DNA of 64,000 bases. Origin: an uncultured Christensenella sp. GTDB taxonomy: Bacteria > Bacillota > Clostridia > Christensenellales > Borkfalkiaceae. The notes under the pieces were generated by a model that saw only the letters and a program-made list of their open reading frames with translations, had not been told where the DNA came from and made no database searches. The DNA lies in the NCBI GenBank assembly GCA_905203015.1, contig CAJKUC010000001.1, positions 1-64,000 on the forward strand. Reading direction: 5' to 3'. This document shows, in pieces, positions 34,043 through 43,926 of the stretch. Within the stretch, counting starts at the first letter, position 1. Every line of letters starts with the position of its first letter. Made by a program: the position numbers and the translations under genes.

Positions 34043-34100
34043 GGCAAAGTCGCCGAAAGTTGGGTTAATCGGCTTATACGGCGACTTTTGCAAAAATTTT
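34043..34100 (+). terminator. Terminator after the repeat lipoprotein
   Basis: AAAGTCGCCG (34046-34055) pairs with CGGCGACTTT (34079-34088), then TTGCAAAAATTTT. It separates the lipoprotein from the GH43-transporter operon or attenuates into it. Confidence 0.75.
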
Positions 34101-34130
34101 ATATAACTAAACAATAAACGGGGGAACTAA

Positions 34131-36746
34131 ATGAAAAACAAATTTCATAAAAAACGAATAGTCGGGCTTGCTGCGGCTATGCTTTGCTGCAGCATGATTT
34201 TATTCGGTTGCGGCGTCGGTAACAACAATACGCCCAAACGGCAATACGACCCGTCTACCCGCGTTCCCACCGACAACGGCGAGCAGGTTTTCACAATAGA
34301 CCAAGACTACGCGCGTTATAACAACTATATTGAACTTTACGACGGCGACGGCGATATTTACGATATAGGCGACCCGTACGTGTTCAGGTTTAACGGCAAA
34401 TACTACTTATATACCTCGCTTAACGGCAATAAAAAATATTCGGGCAAAATTCCTTGCTGGGAATCGGACAATATGGTCGACTGGAAATGGAGCGGCTGGG
34501 CATACGACCCCAACAGTACCTCGCAGTCGTCCGAAACATACATAGCGTTCGCGCCCGAAATCGTTTATTACAAAGGCTGGTTTTATATGTGCGAATCCCG
34601 CCGCGGACAAGGGCATTACTTTTTCAGAAGCGCTACGCCCAACGGTCCGTTTACCCTTATTTCCGATAATTTGGGTATGGGCATCGACGGTTCGTTTTAT
34701 CTTCACGACGACGGGCAACTTTATTTCGTAAGCGCGAACGACGCTCTTTCCTGTCTTACCTATTACACCATAGATTTCCCCGAAGACGCTTCGGGCAATC
34801 CGCAGGTGAATTTAGGCAAAGCGCAGAAAATAGAAAACGCAAGCTTAAACGGTTGGACGGAGGGACCAGGGTATTTTAAGCGCAACGGCTTTACCTACCT
34901 TACTTACACCGGAAACCACGTTGACAGTGCAGGTTATAAAGTGGCTTATTCCTATTCTAAGAACAATTTCCCGTTTACCGAACTTTCTTCCAGATGGTAT
35001 AACACCACTCTTATTTCAACCGGACTCGACAACGAAGCTCCTTTGGGCTATGCGAGCAAAAGCACGGTTAAACAGGTAAGCAACTATCGCGGTTTAGGGC
35101 ATAGCAGTAACGTTATAGGTCCCGACCTCGACGGCGTTTACACCGCTTATCACAACGCCAACCGTATTAATTACGACAATACGGTGATATCCAGCACCAG
35201 AAAGTATAACTTAACCCGTTATTTCACAAACGGCTCTTACGTTCTTACCGACGGGCTCGGAAACTATTCCAAAATTAAACCCACCGGCGCAGATTATTCC
35301 GCAACAGGAGATAATTTAAGCGAAACTGCGAATTTTAAATTAAGCGCGACTCAAACCGAGGCTCTGTTCACCGTCGAAATAAACTTTACGCTTACAAACG
35401 GCAAAGGCACGGCGGTTGCGGGGGTCAAAGACGAAAGCAATTATTTCGAGGTTGCGGTTGACGGAACGTCGCTTACCTATTCGCAGACAGTAAACGGAAA
35501 ATCGCAAAAAATAGATTCGGCAAAAGTTGCGGTTTCCACAAACGAAAACGCCGTTCACACCGTTAAAATAGTAAACGGCAGCCACAAAGCCCAGATTTAT
35601 TACGACAATATGCTTGTAATAACTTCCGAAAAAATAATGAACGGCGGGCTTGTCGGCGTCGGAAGCGGAACTACGGCTACGTCGTTGCAGTTTAAAAACG
35701 ACGCGTTCGGCACTTCCGATTTTGAAGCGGTTAAAGATTTAACCGGCAGTTTCGCGGCGACCTCTTATCTGAAAGGCGAAAACCGCGGTTACAGCATCGC
35801 CAACGCAAAAGTAAAACGCGACGGCGTTCGTCAGGGCGAAAAAGAAAGCACCGCATATTCTTCCCGGAACGAAGCGTACGCTTTGGTGTTAAACGCCGAA
35901 GACTGGGTAAAATACCTTGTGGACGCTCCCGAAACCGACGACTATTCGTTAAGCCTTACGGTAGGCAAGTCGAGCAAGGGTTGCGTTTTTGAAATTATTA
36001 TCGATAATCAAACCATAATAAAAAGCGAAATTCCCGAAGATCTCGAGTTTGGCACTCAATCTTACGTAAACGTAAACGCGGGCTCGTTCCACGTTGAAAA
36101 AGGCGTGCATTCGCTAAAAATAAGGGTGTTCGACGGCACGCTTGACGTTTTAAACTTATCCACAAGCAAAAACGCGACCGCGCTCGGACAGGTAACCGAT
36201 TCGCTTCGCGATAAAGACTCCTCCGTGTTCAGCCAGAAAGTAGGCACCAAAGCTTCTTTCTCGGCCGCAGGACTTATGACCAACACGAGCGACGACAGAA
36301 CGCTTGTTCTTACCGGCAGCCGCGGAGTTTCAAACTATGAATTTTCGGTAAACGTAAAAATAATTTCGCAGGAAGCGCAGGGCGGTATATTGTTCAGAAT
36401 GAACGATTTCTCGCACACCGACAATAAAACCACTTCGCTGGGGACCAACTACGACGGATATTATTTAAGCATAGGCAAATATCTCGTAAGCCTTTTCAAA
36501 CGTTCTTACGGCAGGGAAGACGTCAAGCTTGGCGGCAACAAACCGCAGGGTGGGCTGTCGTTCAATAACGGCGCGCAGATAAGGGTTACGGTTCGCTGCG
36601 AAAACACTAAAATTACAATTTATTTAAACGGCGAGGAGTTCTTGTCGTGCGTGGATGCCGAGTGCTACACAAGCGGTTACATCGCGCTTTACGCCGAAAA
36701 GAATTCGAGCTATCTGTTCTCGGACTACGAATATATAGAACTGTAA
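34131..36746 (+). CDS. GH43-like glycosidase lipoprotein with C-terminal binding domains
   Basis: 871 residues. Lipobox LFGC gives Cys27. The N-terminal five-bladed propeller (about 70-390) carries the GH43 triad: base Asp81 in IGDPYVFRFNGKYYLYTS, pKa-modulating Asp186 in GIDGSFYL and acid Glu244 in WTEGPGYF. GH43 enzymes are mainly arabinofuranosidases, xylosidases and related exo- or endo-enzymes. A sandwich domain (about 400-530), a CBM6/35-like domain (about 545-690, YVNVNAGSFHVEKGVHSLKI) and a LamG-like domain (about 705-871) follow. It acts on the outside face next to the binding protein encoded 71 bases downstream. Exact linkage specificity is not readable. GGGGGA precedes the ATG. Confidence 0.85.
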   Translation: MKNKFHKKRIVGLAAAMLCCSMILFGCGVGNNNTPKRQYDPSTRVPTDNGEQVFTIDQDYARYNNYIELYDGDGDIYDIGDPYVFRFNGKYYLYTSLNGNKKYSGKIPCWESDNMVDWKWSGWAYDPNSTSQSSETYIAFAPEIVYYKGWFYMCESRRGQGHYFFRSATPNGPFTLISDNLGMGIDGSFYLHDDGQLYFVSANDALSCLTYYTIDFPEDASGNPQVNLGKAQKIENASLNGWTEGPGYFKRNGFTYLTYTGNHVDSAGYKVAYSYSKNNFPFTELSSRWYNTTLISTGLDNEAPLGYASKSTVKQVSNYRGLGHSSNVIGPDLDGVYTAYHNANRINYDNTVISSTRKYNLTRYFTNGSYVLTDGLGNYSKIKPTGADYSATGDNLSETANFKLSATQTEALFTVEINFTLTNGKGTAVAGVKDESNYFEVAVDGTSLTYSQTVNGKSQKIDSAKVAVSTNENAVHTVKIVNGSHKAQIYYDNMLVITSEKIMNGGLVGVGSGTTATSLQFKNDAFGTSDFEAVKDLTGSFAATSYLKGENRGYSIANAKVKRDGVRQGEKESTAYSSRNEAYALVLNAEDWVKYLVDAPETDDYSLSLTVGKSSKGCVFEIIIDNQTIIKSEIPEDLEFGTQSYVNVNAGSFHVEKGVHSLKIRVFDGTLDVLNLSTSKNATALGQVTDSLRDKDSSVFSQKVGTKASFSAAGLMTNTSDDRTLVLTGSRGVSNYEFSVNVKIISQEAQGGILFRMNDFSHTDNKTTSLGTNYDGYYLSIGKYLVSLFKRSYGREDVKLGGNKPQGGLSFNNGAQIRVTVRCENTKITIYLNGEEFLSCVDAECYTSGYIALYAEKNSSYLFSDYEYIEL

Positions 36747-36817
36747 TTTTAAGATTGCTTTTTCAAAACAAACGAAAAACAACATGAAAAATAAAGAAAT
36801 ATTAAAGGAGTGAAAAT

Positions 36818-38347
36818 ATGAAGAAATTCAAATTAGCAAGCCTTGCTACGGCTCTCGTTTTATCGCTTTCGGCTTTTGCCGGTTGCGGCGGAGGCGGCAA
36901 TAAGGTAGACAACGACAAAGCCTGGAACTCGCTCAACAGCGGCGAAATCATTCAGCTTGTTTTTGCGGGTCGCGACGTAGACACCGAAAAAGCCAACTAT
37001 CAGGCGTTCGTTGACGAATTCAATAAAACTCACGAAAACATCGTTATAGAACTTAAATGGTGGAGCGACGGCACCGCTTACAACGCGGCGCTCGACGGAA
37101 TGGGCAAAAACCTGCCCGACGTATTTATGCTTAACGACATAATGTTCTCGTCTTACGCATACAGCGGCAAACTCGCCAACATTCGCGACCATATAGACGA
37201 AAGCGTTATGGACGATATGTATGAATCCGCCTGCAACGAATATTATTTCGACCACACCATCAACAAAATAGGCAAAACCGACAAAGCCGCGCTTTACGGC
37301 TTGCCCAAAGATAACGGTCCTTACGCGCTCGCTATAAACGAAGTTCGCCTTAAAGAGCTTATAGCCGCTTACAACGCGAAAACCACTAACGACGCCGATA
37401 AAATAGACGAAGCCGCGGTGTTAAGCACCACCGAGCCTATGACTTTCAGTTATTTCAAAGAGCTTGGCAAAAAGCTTAAAACCGTTCTTGGCACCGACGA
37501 ATACGTTCTTTCGGGGTACGACATCGAAAGCACGGTTTATTCCAACAACGCCAACTATTTCACCGACGACAGCGGCGCGGTAGCTAATATCGATTCCGAT
37601 AACTTCGTGGGCGCTATTCAGTTCATACAAGACCTTTACAAAGAGGGCATACTTCCTCCCGCGGGCGCCGTTTCTTCGGCCGAAACCTTGTTCACCTCGG
37701 GCAAAGCGTTGTTCTATTACGGCGCGGTAGGTCCCTGGAAGACCAAAGACTACTGGAAGAGCTGCTCGTTCGACTGGAACATTCTTCCCGTGCTTTGCGG
37801 CGACGCCGAGGGTTCGGTTTCCACCGCTTGCGTGGGCAGCATGGTTTACTCAATTTCCAACAACTGCGCGTATAAAGACGCCGCTCTGGAAGTAGTTAAA
37901 TATTTCTCTACCGACGTAACCGCTCAAAGAACGCAATATAAACGCGGACAGTGCATACCTAACCTTAAAAGCCTTGCCAACGAATACATAACCGATTCTC
38001 AAAGTCTTATTAAAAATCAGGCTAAAACGCAGGCTAACCGCGATAAAGCTTACCCCGAAAACCGCGGAGTATGGATTGACGTAGTAGACGGCGCAGGCAC
38101 GCAGAAAACCGTGAACGGCGTTACTTATACCGATAAAATCACCGGCAAATACCGCGCGGCAAGCTACACGTTCGATAGTCTGTGGCAAACCGAACTCAAC
38201 CAGTTTATGTCCGGTCAGAAAGGCAACTACGGCTCGTTCTGGCAGGCGGATAAGAGCGGCAAATGGGTAAACGTAAAAGAAGCGCTCACCGCTTATAAAT
38301 CCACTATGCAAGGGCTTCTCGACGAGGGAAGAGATTTCATCGGCTAA
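36818..38347 (+). CDS. Extracellular solute-binding lipoprotein of a CUT1 sugar ABC importer
   Basis: 509 residues. Lipobox FAGC gives Cys23, then a Gly stretch. The family 1 binding-protein body contains IQLVFAGRDVDTEKANYQAF, VDEFNKTHENIVIELKWW and LPDVFMLND. A later GKALFYYGAVGPWKTKDYWK segment and ALEVVKYFSTDVTAQ helix also fit. It delivers the oligosaccharide released by the surface enzymes to the two permeases that follow. AAAGGAG precedes the ATG. The stem-loop in the gap to the first permease is typical of operons in which the binding protein is made in excess. No ATPase is encoded nearby. Confidence 0.92.
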   Translation: MKKFKLASLATALVLSLSAFAGCGGGGNKVDNDKAWNSLNSGEIIQLVFAGRDVDTEKANYQAFVDEFNKTHENIVIELKWWSDGTAYNAALDGMGKNLPDVFMLNDIMFSSYAYSGKLANIRDHIDESVMDDMYESACNEYYFDHTINKIGKTDKAALYGLPKDNGPYALAINEVRLKELIAAYNAKTTNDADKIDEAAVLSTTEPMTFSYFKELGKKLKTVLGTDEYVLSGYDIESTVYSNNANYFTDDSGAVANIDSDNFVGAIQFIQDLYKEGILPPAGAVSSAETLFTSGKALFYYGAVGPWKTKDYWKSCSFDWNILPVLCGDAEGSVSTACVGSMVYSISNNCAYKDAALEVVKYFSTDVTAQRTQYKRGQCIPNLKSLANEYITDSQSLIKNQAKTQANRDKAYPENRGVWIDVVDGAGTQKTVNGVTYTDKITGKYRAASYTFDSLWQTELNQFMSGQKGNYGSFWQADKSGKWVNVKEALTAYKSTMQGLLDEGRDFIG

Positions 38348-38379
38348 ACGAAAAGCATTAACAAAGCACAATCAACAAT

Positions 38380-38416
38380 CCGAATGCGCCGCTTTTTAGC
38401 GGCGCGCGATATTCGG
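38380..38416 (+). promoter_or_regulatory. Intercistronic stem-loop between binding protein and permease
   Basis: GCGCCGCT-TTTT-AGCGGCGC (38386-38405) is a perfect 8-bp stem, extended by CCGAAT (38380-38385) with ATTCGG (38411-38416), which abuts the GGGAGG ribosome site of the permease. There is no T-run. It probably stabilises the upstream mRNA end and lowers permease translation. Confidence 0.65.
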
Positions 38417-38431
38417 GAGGACGCATAACAG

Positions 38432-39397
38432 ATGAACGTAAACAAAACGGAAACTTCAATCGCGGTTCTTTCGGGTAAACCGCCCAAAAAAAAGAAAAGC
38501 ACGCTTAAACGCAAAGAAAATTTAATCGCTCTTGCGTTTATATCCATAAAATATTTAGGGCTTATAGTTTTTACCGTGCTTCCGTTTATATTCGCTATTT
38601 TATACAGTTTTACCGACTATAACGCCCGAATCGAAACAGAGTCCTTTTTAAGCATAATGGGCGAAAAGTGGTGCGGTTTCGGCAATTACGTTAAACTGTT
38701 CGGAAAATCGGTTTATAACGAGGCGTTTATAAACGCGGTGCTGAACAACCTTATATTTATGTTAAGCGTGCCTTTGGGTATAATAATCGGGCTTGTGGTG
38801 GCGGTTATGTTAAGCCGCGAAAACCTTATACGCGGTTCGCGCGTTATAAGAATGCTCATTTATATCCCCGTGGTTTCTTCCGCAGTGGCTATGAACATAA
38901 TTTGGCGTTACATATTCGACAACCAGTACGGTATAATCAATCAGGTTACCGGCTGGAATATTCAATGGCTTACAGATTCGCACTGGATTAAGGTCGCCAT
39001 AATAATCAAGTCGGCATGGGGCTCGATAGGGCGCTCTATGATATTGTGTCTTGCCGCGCTTACAAACGTAGGGCGCGATTATTACGAAGCCGCCGAAATC
39101 GACGGTGCGGGCGAAGTAACCAAGTTTTTCAAAATAGCCATTCCGCTTATTTCGCCTACTTTGTTCTATCTGTTCTGCACCGGCTTTATAGGAAATTTGC
39201 AGGCATACGTCGATTCGCAGGTTTTCGCAAACGGACATCCCGGCGCACAAACCATAGTTTATTTCATATGGAACTACGGCATAAGCCGCAGCCGCTACGG
39301 AATAGCTTCCGCCGCTTCGGTCGTGCTCACCATAAGCATTATGATTATAACGTTGTTGCAGTTTAAAATTAGCGAAAAATGGGTTTATTCCGAATAA
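38432..39397 (+). CDS. Sugar ABC transporter permease, UgpA/MalF type
   Basis: 321 residues. A basic cytoplasmic tail (KPPKKKKSTLKRKEN) precedes six membrane segments from LGLIVFTVLPFIFAILYSFT onward. The EAA loop is YYEAAEIDGAGEVTKFFKIAIP, the ATPase docking site. It ends with LQFKISEKWVYSE, a usual terminus for this group. It forms the heteromeric channel with the next gene, whose start is 13 bases after this stop. Translation may be damped by the stem-loop that includes sequence next to its ribosome site. Confidence 0.92.
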   Translation: MNVNKTETSIAVLSGKPPKKKKSTLKRKENLIALAFISIKYLGLIVFTVLPFIFAILYSFTDYNARIETESFLSIMGEKWCGFGNYVKLFGKSVYNEAFINAVLNNLIFMLSVPLGIIIGLVVAVMLSRENLIRGSRVIRMLIYIPVVSSAVAMNIIWRYIFDNQYGIINQVTGWNIQWLTDSHWIKVAIIIKSAWGSIGRSMILCLAALTNVGRDYYEAAEIDGAGEVTKFFKIAIPLISPTLFYLFCTGFIGNLQAYVDSQVFANGHPGAQTIVYFIWNYGISRSRYGIASAASVVLTISIMIITLLQFKISEKWVYSE

Positions 39398-39410
39398 GGA
39401 GGGGGTTTTT

Positions 39411-40292
39411 ATGACTGCGAATATCAAAAATAAGGCATATAATAAAAAGTCTCCCGCCGCGCCGAAAGCAGGAAGAATTATCGGGATTACCCTATGCTAT
39501 ATCTTTCTTATATTAATCTGTTTTACATGCGTTTTTCCGTTTCTATGGATGTTTTTATCAAGCCTTAAAACGGTTGAAGAAGCTGTAAACACTTTAACTC
39601 TTACGTTTTTCGCCAAAGCCCCGCAATGGCACAACTACGCCGTGGTTTTTGAAAAAATCGATATGTTCCGCGGATTTTTAAACACAATGGCAATCGAAGT
39701 GGCTACCATTCCGTTCTGCGTGTTTATGTCGGGCTTGTCGGCTTTCGCGTTTTCTAAAATGGATCTTAAGCATAAAAACGTTCACCTTATGGTGCAGTTA
39801 AGCGCGCTTATGATTCCTTACGCATGCGTGGTTCTGCCGCTTTATCGCGCTTACTACTCGCTTAACCTTACCGATACGCTTTGGCCGCTCATATTGCCGT
39901 CGCTGTTCGGCGGGGTTTCGATGATGTTCTTCTTCGTGCAATTTCAGCGTTCCATTCCGAACGCCGTTTTCGAAGCCGCAAAAGTGGACGGCGCAGGGTA
40001 TTTGAGGCAATACGTAAGCTTTATGCTTCCCATGATGGGGCCCGCCGTGGCGGCTCAGGTTATATTTATGTTCGTGGGCAACTGGAACGACTTCTTCGCT
40101 CCGTCGCTGTATCTTACCGTAGAAAAGGTTATGACTTTGCAGCTTATGCTTAAATCGCTTTCCGATTCGAAAGTAGATTTGCCCGTATCGTTTGCGGGCG
40201 CGGTTATAGCAAGCGTTCCGCTTTACGTAATTTACATAATCTTCCAGCGCTACTTCATAGAGGGCATGGCTATTTCCGCCGTTAAAGGCTAA
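39411..40292 (+). CDS. Sugar ABC transporter permease, UgpE/MalG type
   Basis: 293 residues with six membrane segments. The N-terminal CVFPFLWMFLSSLKTVEEAV stretch is characteristic of the MalG half. The EAA loop reads VFEAAKVDGAGYLRQYVSFM. The C-terminus, FQRYFIEGMAISAVKG, matches the standard family ending, in contrast to the frameshifted paralogue at 17696. AGGAGGGGG lies directly before the ATG. It completes the second CUT1 importer of the window, which should borrow a shared ATPase encoded elsewhere. Confidence 0.93.
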   Translation: MTANIKNKAYNKKSPAAPKAGRIIGITLCYIFLILICFTCVFPFLWMFLSSLKTVEEAVNTLTLTFFAKAPQWHNYAVVFEKIDMFRGFLNTMAIEVATIPFCVFMSGLSAFAFSKMDLKHKNVHLMVQLSALMIPYACVVLPLYRAYYSLNLTDTLWPLILPSLFGGVSMMFFFVQFQRSIPNAVFEAAKVDGAGYLRQYVSFMLPMMGPAVAAQVIFMFVGNWNDFFAPSLYLTVEKVMTLQLMLKSLSDSKVDLPVSFAGAVIASVPLYVIYIIFQRYFIEGMAISAVKG

Positions 40293-40371
40293 TATAAAAA
40301 ATTCTAAAAGTCGGGCTATAAGTTCGTAATCGGAGTTTTCGGCTCGGCTTTTAAAAACACAAGGTGACAAT

Positions 40372-42144
40372 ATGCAACACGCAGCGTGTTATAAAAAAGG
40401 GTATCCTCGTCCGCGGTTCGTGCGCGAAAGTTACGTTTGCTTAAACGGCGAATGGAATTTTATGTTCGACGACGAAAACGTTGGCGAAAAGCATAAATAT
40501 TATAACGATTTTTCGGGCTTTGAAAAGTCGGTAAAAATCAACGTGCCGTTTGCCTATCAGTCGGAAGCGAGCGGCGTGGATGACAAAACCGACCACTCGT
40601 ATATGTGGTATTCGCGCAGGTTCGATTACTCTCTTGCACGCGGTAAACGCCTTATAATAAATTTCGACGGCGCCGATTACCTTGCCAAAGTGTGGCTTAA
40701 CGGCGTGTTTATAGGCAGCCATACCGGCGGATATGCGCGTTTTTCTTTCGATATTACTAATTATTTGAAACGCGGCGAAAACCTTTTGGTCGTAAAGTGC
40801 GAAGACGAGTTTTCTCCGGTTATGCCCCGCGGCAAACAGCGCTATGTAGAAAAAAATATTTCTTGTTTTTACACCCCGACTTCGGGCATATGGAAAACCG
40901 TCTGGCTGGAAGAAACCGCCGACGTTTACCTTAAAAACGTTATTTCTTCCTGCGAATATGAAAACTGCCGCGCAAATTTCGAATTTTACCTTAATAAATT
41001 CGTAAAAGGCGCTTCGCTGCAAATAGAGGCGAGTTATCAAGGTGAAAAAGTATCTTGCACAGAAACCGAAATTTTTGCCGATTACGGGCGTGCCACCGTC
41101 GACCTTACGCTTTTTAACAAAGTTCTGGTTATGAAGCCGTGGAGCATAGGTCGCCCCGAACAGTTTTTCGATTTGCAATTCACGCTTAAAGTGAACGGCA
41201 AAGCGGTTGACAAAGCGGGGTCGTATACCGCGCTTGTAGATTACAGAACCAAAAACGACGGAATAGAGGTCAACTATCTGCCGTGTTATTATTTCAGAAT
41301 GGTGCTTGACCAAGGGTATTTCCCGCGAGGCGGAATGACTGCCGAAAGCGACGAAGAACTTTTGAACGACGTTCTGCTTATAAAGCAAGCGGGCTTCAAC
41401 GGCGTAAGGCTTCACCAAAAAATAGAAGACGAGCGGTTTTATTATTTCTGCGATATGGTCGGCTTGTTCTTCTGGCTGGAAATGCCCGCGGCATACGATT
41501 TCACGTCGGCTGCGGCGGCTGAACTTTCAAGGCAGTGGAGCGAGATAGTTCTTCAACACAAAGGTTATTTGTCGCTTATGGCATACGTGCCTGTAAACGA
41601 AAGCTGGGGCGTATTGCAAACCAGCGAAAATATAGCCATGCAGAATTTTACCGCGGGGCTTTACAGACTTACAAAAGCGCTCGACTCAACCCGCCCGGTT
41701 ATATCAAACGACGGTTGGGAACACACCGAAAGCGACATTGTAACCCTGCATAACTACGCGCAGACGGGCAAAGAAATAGTTGAAGCTTACGGCGATATGC
41801 AGGCGTTTTTAAACGGCGATTTTGTAAAAGACAGGCATTCGCGCGCGGCTTTCGCAAACGGTTATAAATACGGCGGACAGCCGATTATAATAAGCGAATA
41901 CGGCGGAGTTTCTTTTATTAAAGACAGTTCCGACGGCTGGGGTTACGGCAACGCCGCGAAGAGCGAAGAAGAGTTTATAAACAGGCTGTACGAGCTTACC
42001 CGTGCGATAGAAAGCGTTAATTGCCAAGGGTATTGCCTTACGCAGTTTACCGACGTAATGCAGGAAAAGAACGGGCTTTTCACCGAAGACAGAAAGCCCA
42101 AAGCCGACATAGCCAAACTGCGGCTTATAAACGGAATTAAATAA
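40372..42144 (+). CDS. GH2 family glycosidase (beta-galactosidase/beta-glucuronidase-like)
   Basis: 590 residues with no signal peptide, so cytoplasmic. An N-terminal jelly-roll domain (about 1-175) has WYSRRFDY and FDGADYLAKVWLNGVFIGSH, followed by an immunoglobulin-like domain (about 180-290). The TIM barrel (about 300-590) has acid/base Glu410 in VPVNESWG and nucleophile Glu509 in IISEYGG. The length fits the short GH2 enzymes that lack the extra C-terminal domains of LacZ. It would cleave the non-reducing-end beta-linked sugar of imported oligosaccharides; galactose, mannose, arabinose and glucuronate are all possible in this family. AAGGTGA precedes the ATG. Confidence 0.9.
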   Translation: MQHAACYKKGYPRPRFVRESYVCLNGEWNFMFDDENVGEKHKYYNDFSGFEKSVKINVPFAYQSEASGVDDKTDHSYMWYSRRFDYSLARGKRLIINFDGADYLAKVWLNGVFIGSHTGGYARFSFDITNYLKRGENLLVVKCEDEFSPVMPRGKQRYVEKNISCFYTPTSGIWKTVWLEETADVYLKNVISSCEYENCRANFEFYLNKFVKGASLQIEASYQGEKVSCTETEIFADYGRATVDLTLFNKVLVMKPWSIGRPEQFFDLQFTLKVNGKAVDKAGSYTALVDYRTKNDGIEVNYLPCYYFRMVLDQGYFPRGGMTAESDEELLNDVLLIKQAGFNGVRLHQKIEDERFYYFCDMVGLFFWLEMPAAYDFTSAAAAELSRQWSEIVLQHKGYLSLMAYVPVNESWGVLQTSENIAMQNFTAGLYRLTKALDSTRPVISNDGWEHTESDIVTLHNYAQTGKEIVEAYGDMQAFLNGDFVKDRHSRAAFANGYKYGGQPIIISEYGGVSFIKDSSDGWGYGNAAKSEEEFINRLYELTRAIESVNCQGYCLTQFTDVMQEKNGLFTEDRKPKADIAKLRLINGIK

Positions 42145-42155
42145 CCGTTCGGACA

Positions 42156-42704
42156 ATGAAAAACAAATTTTGGGTAAAAATGTCGGCTTTAACATTATCG
42201 GCTGCTGTTGTTGCGGGATGCGGCGCGTTTTTGGGCGCGCCCGAGAAGCCGAAACTGCACATAGCCTTTTACGGCGATTCAATAACGTGCGGAAGCGGCG
42301 TTTTAAGGGAATACAAGCCCGCCGACAGCAGAGTTTACACCGCCGAAACGCAAAACGCGTTGCAATCTTACGCGGCTTATTGCGCAAGCGAACTGGGCGC
42401 TTCGTTCGGCGTGTTCGGCAGGGGCGGAATTACTTTAAAATTCAGAAATCCCGCAACCGAGCCGTTCTCGGTTATTAACAACTACAAAAGTATGGCGGTC
42501 GATTTGTCGGTGGAAAACGGCGAATATCCCGAATACGATTTTTCCGATATGCCCGACGCCGTGGTTATTTATCTCGGAACCAACGACTATCTGCGCAGTT
42601 TAAGCAGCAACACAGGGTATTCTATTGCGGGAATGGAAGCCGCCTACATAGAATTTGTAGATAAGCTTGTGGGCGCGTACTACGGGTTCGATATTCCCGT
42701 TTAA
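42156..42704 (+). pseudogene. Truncated duplicate of the SGNH hydrolase at 43923
   Basis: 182 residues. The first 26 residues nearly equal those of the full gene (MKNKF.VKM.ALTLSA.VVAGCGAF), but the text then jumps to APEKPKLHIAFYGDSITCG. This skips 139 residues of the N-terminal sandwich domain. The jump happens at CGGCGCGTTT (42221-42230). In the intact copy this ten-base word occurs twice, 417 bases apart (43988 and 44405), so slippage or recombination between the two explains an in-frame loss. The C-terminus also stops at GFDIPV, before the catalytic His block. Ser42 of GDS and Asn of GTND remain, but the triad is incomplete, so activity is unlikely. Confidence 0.8.
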
Positions 42705-42813
42705 TTTTTCATCGCACAAAAACAAACGCAAACGTTTAATCGCGTTGGCAAAAATAAAAAATACGGAAAAATATAAGGGCGTACGGCTTTTGCCTACGAA
42801 AGGAGAATTTTTT

Positions 42814-43926
42814 ATGGAAGAAAAACTTGTTAAAGGGCAGTGGAGTAAAGAACGCGCCTGGCAATGGTATAACGAACAACCCTGGATTCGCGGGTATAAC
42901 GGTTATCCGTCGAACTGCGTAAACCGCATAGCCATGTGGCAGGAATACGAACACGAAGAGGTTTTTAAGCAGATAGAATACGAATTTAATCTTGCCAAAG
43001 AAACCGGGTTTAACGCCGTGCGCGCCATTATTCAGTTCGAATGCTGGTATTATCAGCATGATTCTTTTATGAATAACCTCGAAGAATACTTTACGCTTGC
43101 CGACAAATACGGGCTTAAAGTAATGCTCACGCTCGGCAACGACTGCACTGTTCCCAAAGAAAAATTCAAACCCGTAGTGTTCGGCAAACAGAACGTGGAC
43201 TGGGGCTATCACAGCGGAATAAAGGCGGGTCCGCACTCGGCGGGGCTTGTAGGTCCCGGGTATTGCCTGCTCGACGACCCCGAAATCGAGCCGAAATATT
43301 ACGAAATGGTAGACGAACTCGCGGCGAAATATAGTCAAGACCCGCGTTTGCAAATTTGGGACGTATGGAACGAACCGGGCAACGGCAGGCGCGATAATTT
43401 AAGTTTGAAAGCGATGAAAAAGTTTTTCGAAATCATTCGCTCGCATAACCCCATCCAGCCGCTTACCGCCGATTGCTGGAGCTATACCGAAGATTTTATG
43501 CCCAAGCGCGAAATGGAAAAGATGGCGGTAGATCTTTCGGACGTAATAACCTTCCACTATTACGGTTCGTATGAAAATATGATTATCATCATAGAAAATC
43601 TTAAAAAATACGGGCGCCCGCTTATAAACAACGAATGGCTTAACCGTATTGCCGGCAACGACGTAAAAGAGTTGTTCCCGTTGTTCTATCTTGAAAAAAT
43701 AGGTTCTTATCACTGGGGACTTATCGCGGGGTATTCGCAGACTTACGAGCCGTGGGGACATTATTTTGTGGACTATCTGAAAGAGGGTTCCACGCTCGAC
43801 CTCACTAAATGGCAGCACGATATTTACCGCTTTAACGGTTTGCCTTACGACGTGAAAGAGATTAACACCATTAAACGTTTCTGTGTGCTGGCGGCGGCGA
43901 AAGAAGCCGAAAACAATAAAAAATGA
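42814..43926 (+). CDS. Clan GH-A glycoside hydrolase, cytoplasmic
   Basis: 370 residues from ATG 42814, which has AGGAGAA upstream (the frame is open from 42667 but that stretch reads as non-coding). The barrel shows WDVWNEPGNG with acid/base Glu187 and LINNEWLNR with nucleophile Glu274, plus NEQPWIRGYNGYPSNC near the start and FHYYGSYE. It has no export signal. Related proteins are often labelled 1,4-beta-xylanase or cellulase-like, but I would not fix a substrate. The gene lies between two SGNH hydrolase copies and overlaps the second by four bases, so hydrolysis and deacylation of imported oligosaccharide are probably coupled. Confidence 0.82.
   Translation: MEEKLVKGQWSKERAWQWYNEQPWIRGYNGYPSNCVNRIAMWQEYEHEEVFKQIEYEFNLAKETGFNAVRAIIQFECWYYQHDSFMNNLEEYFTLADKYGLKVMLTLGNDCTVPKEKFKPVVFGKQNVDWGYHSGIKAGPHSAGLVGPGYCLLDDPEIEPKYYEMVDELAAKYSQDPRLQIWDVWNEPGNGRRDNLSLKAMKKFFEIIRSHNPIQPLTADCWSYTEDFMPKREMEKMAVDLSDVITFHYYGSYENMIIIIENLKKYGRPLINNEWLNRIAGNDVKELFPLFYLEKIGSYHWGLIAGYSQTYEPWGHYFVDYLKEGSTLDLTKWQHDIYRFNGLPYDVKEINTIKRFCVLAAAKEAENNKK

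Noticed and set aside
42667..42813. 49-codon upstream extension of the island GH-A gene
   Set aside because: Overlaps the end of the SGNH fragment and lacks a ribosome site, while ATG 42814 has AGGAGAA.
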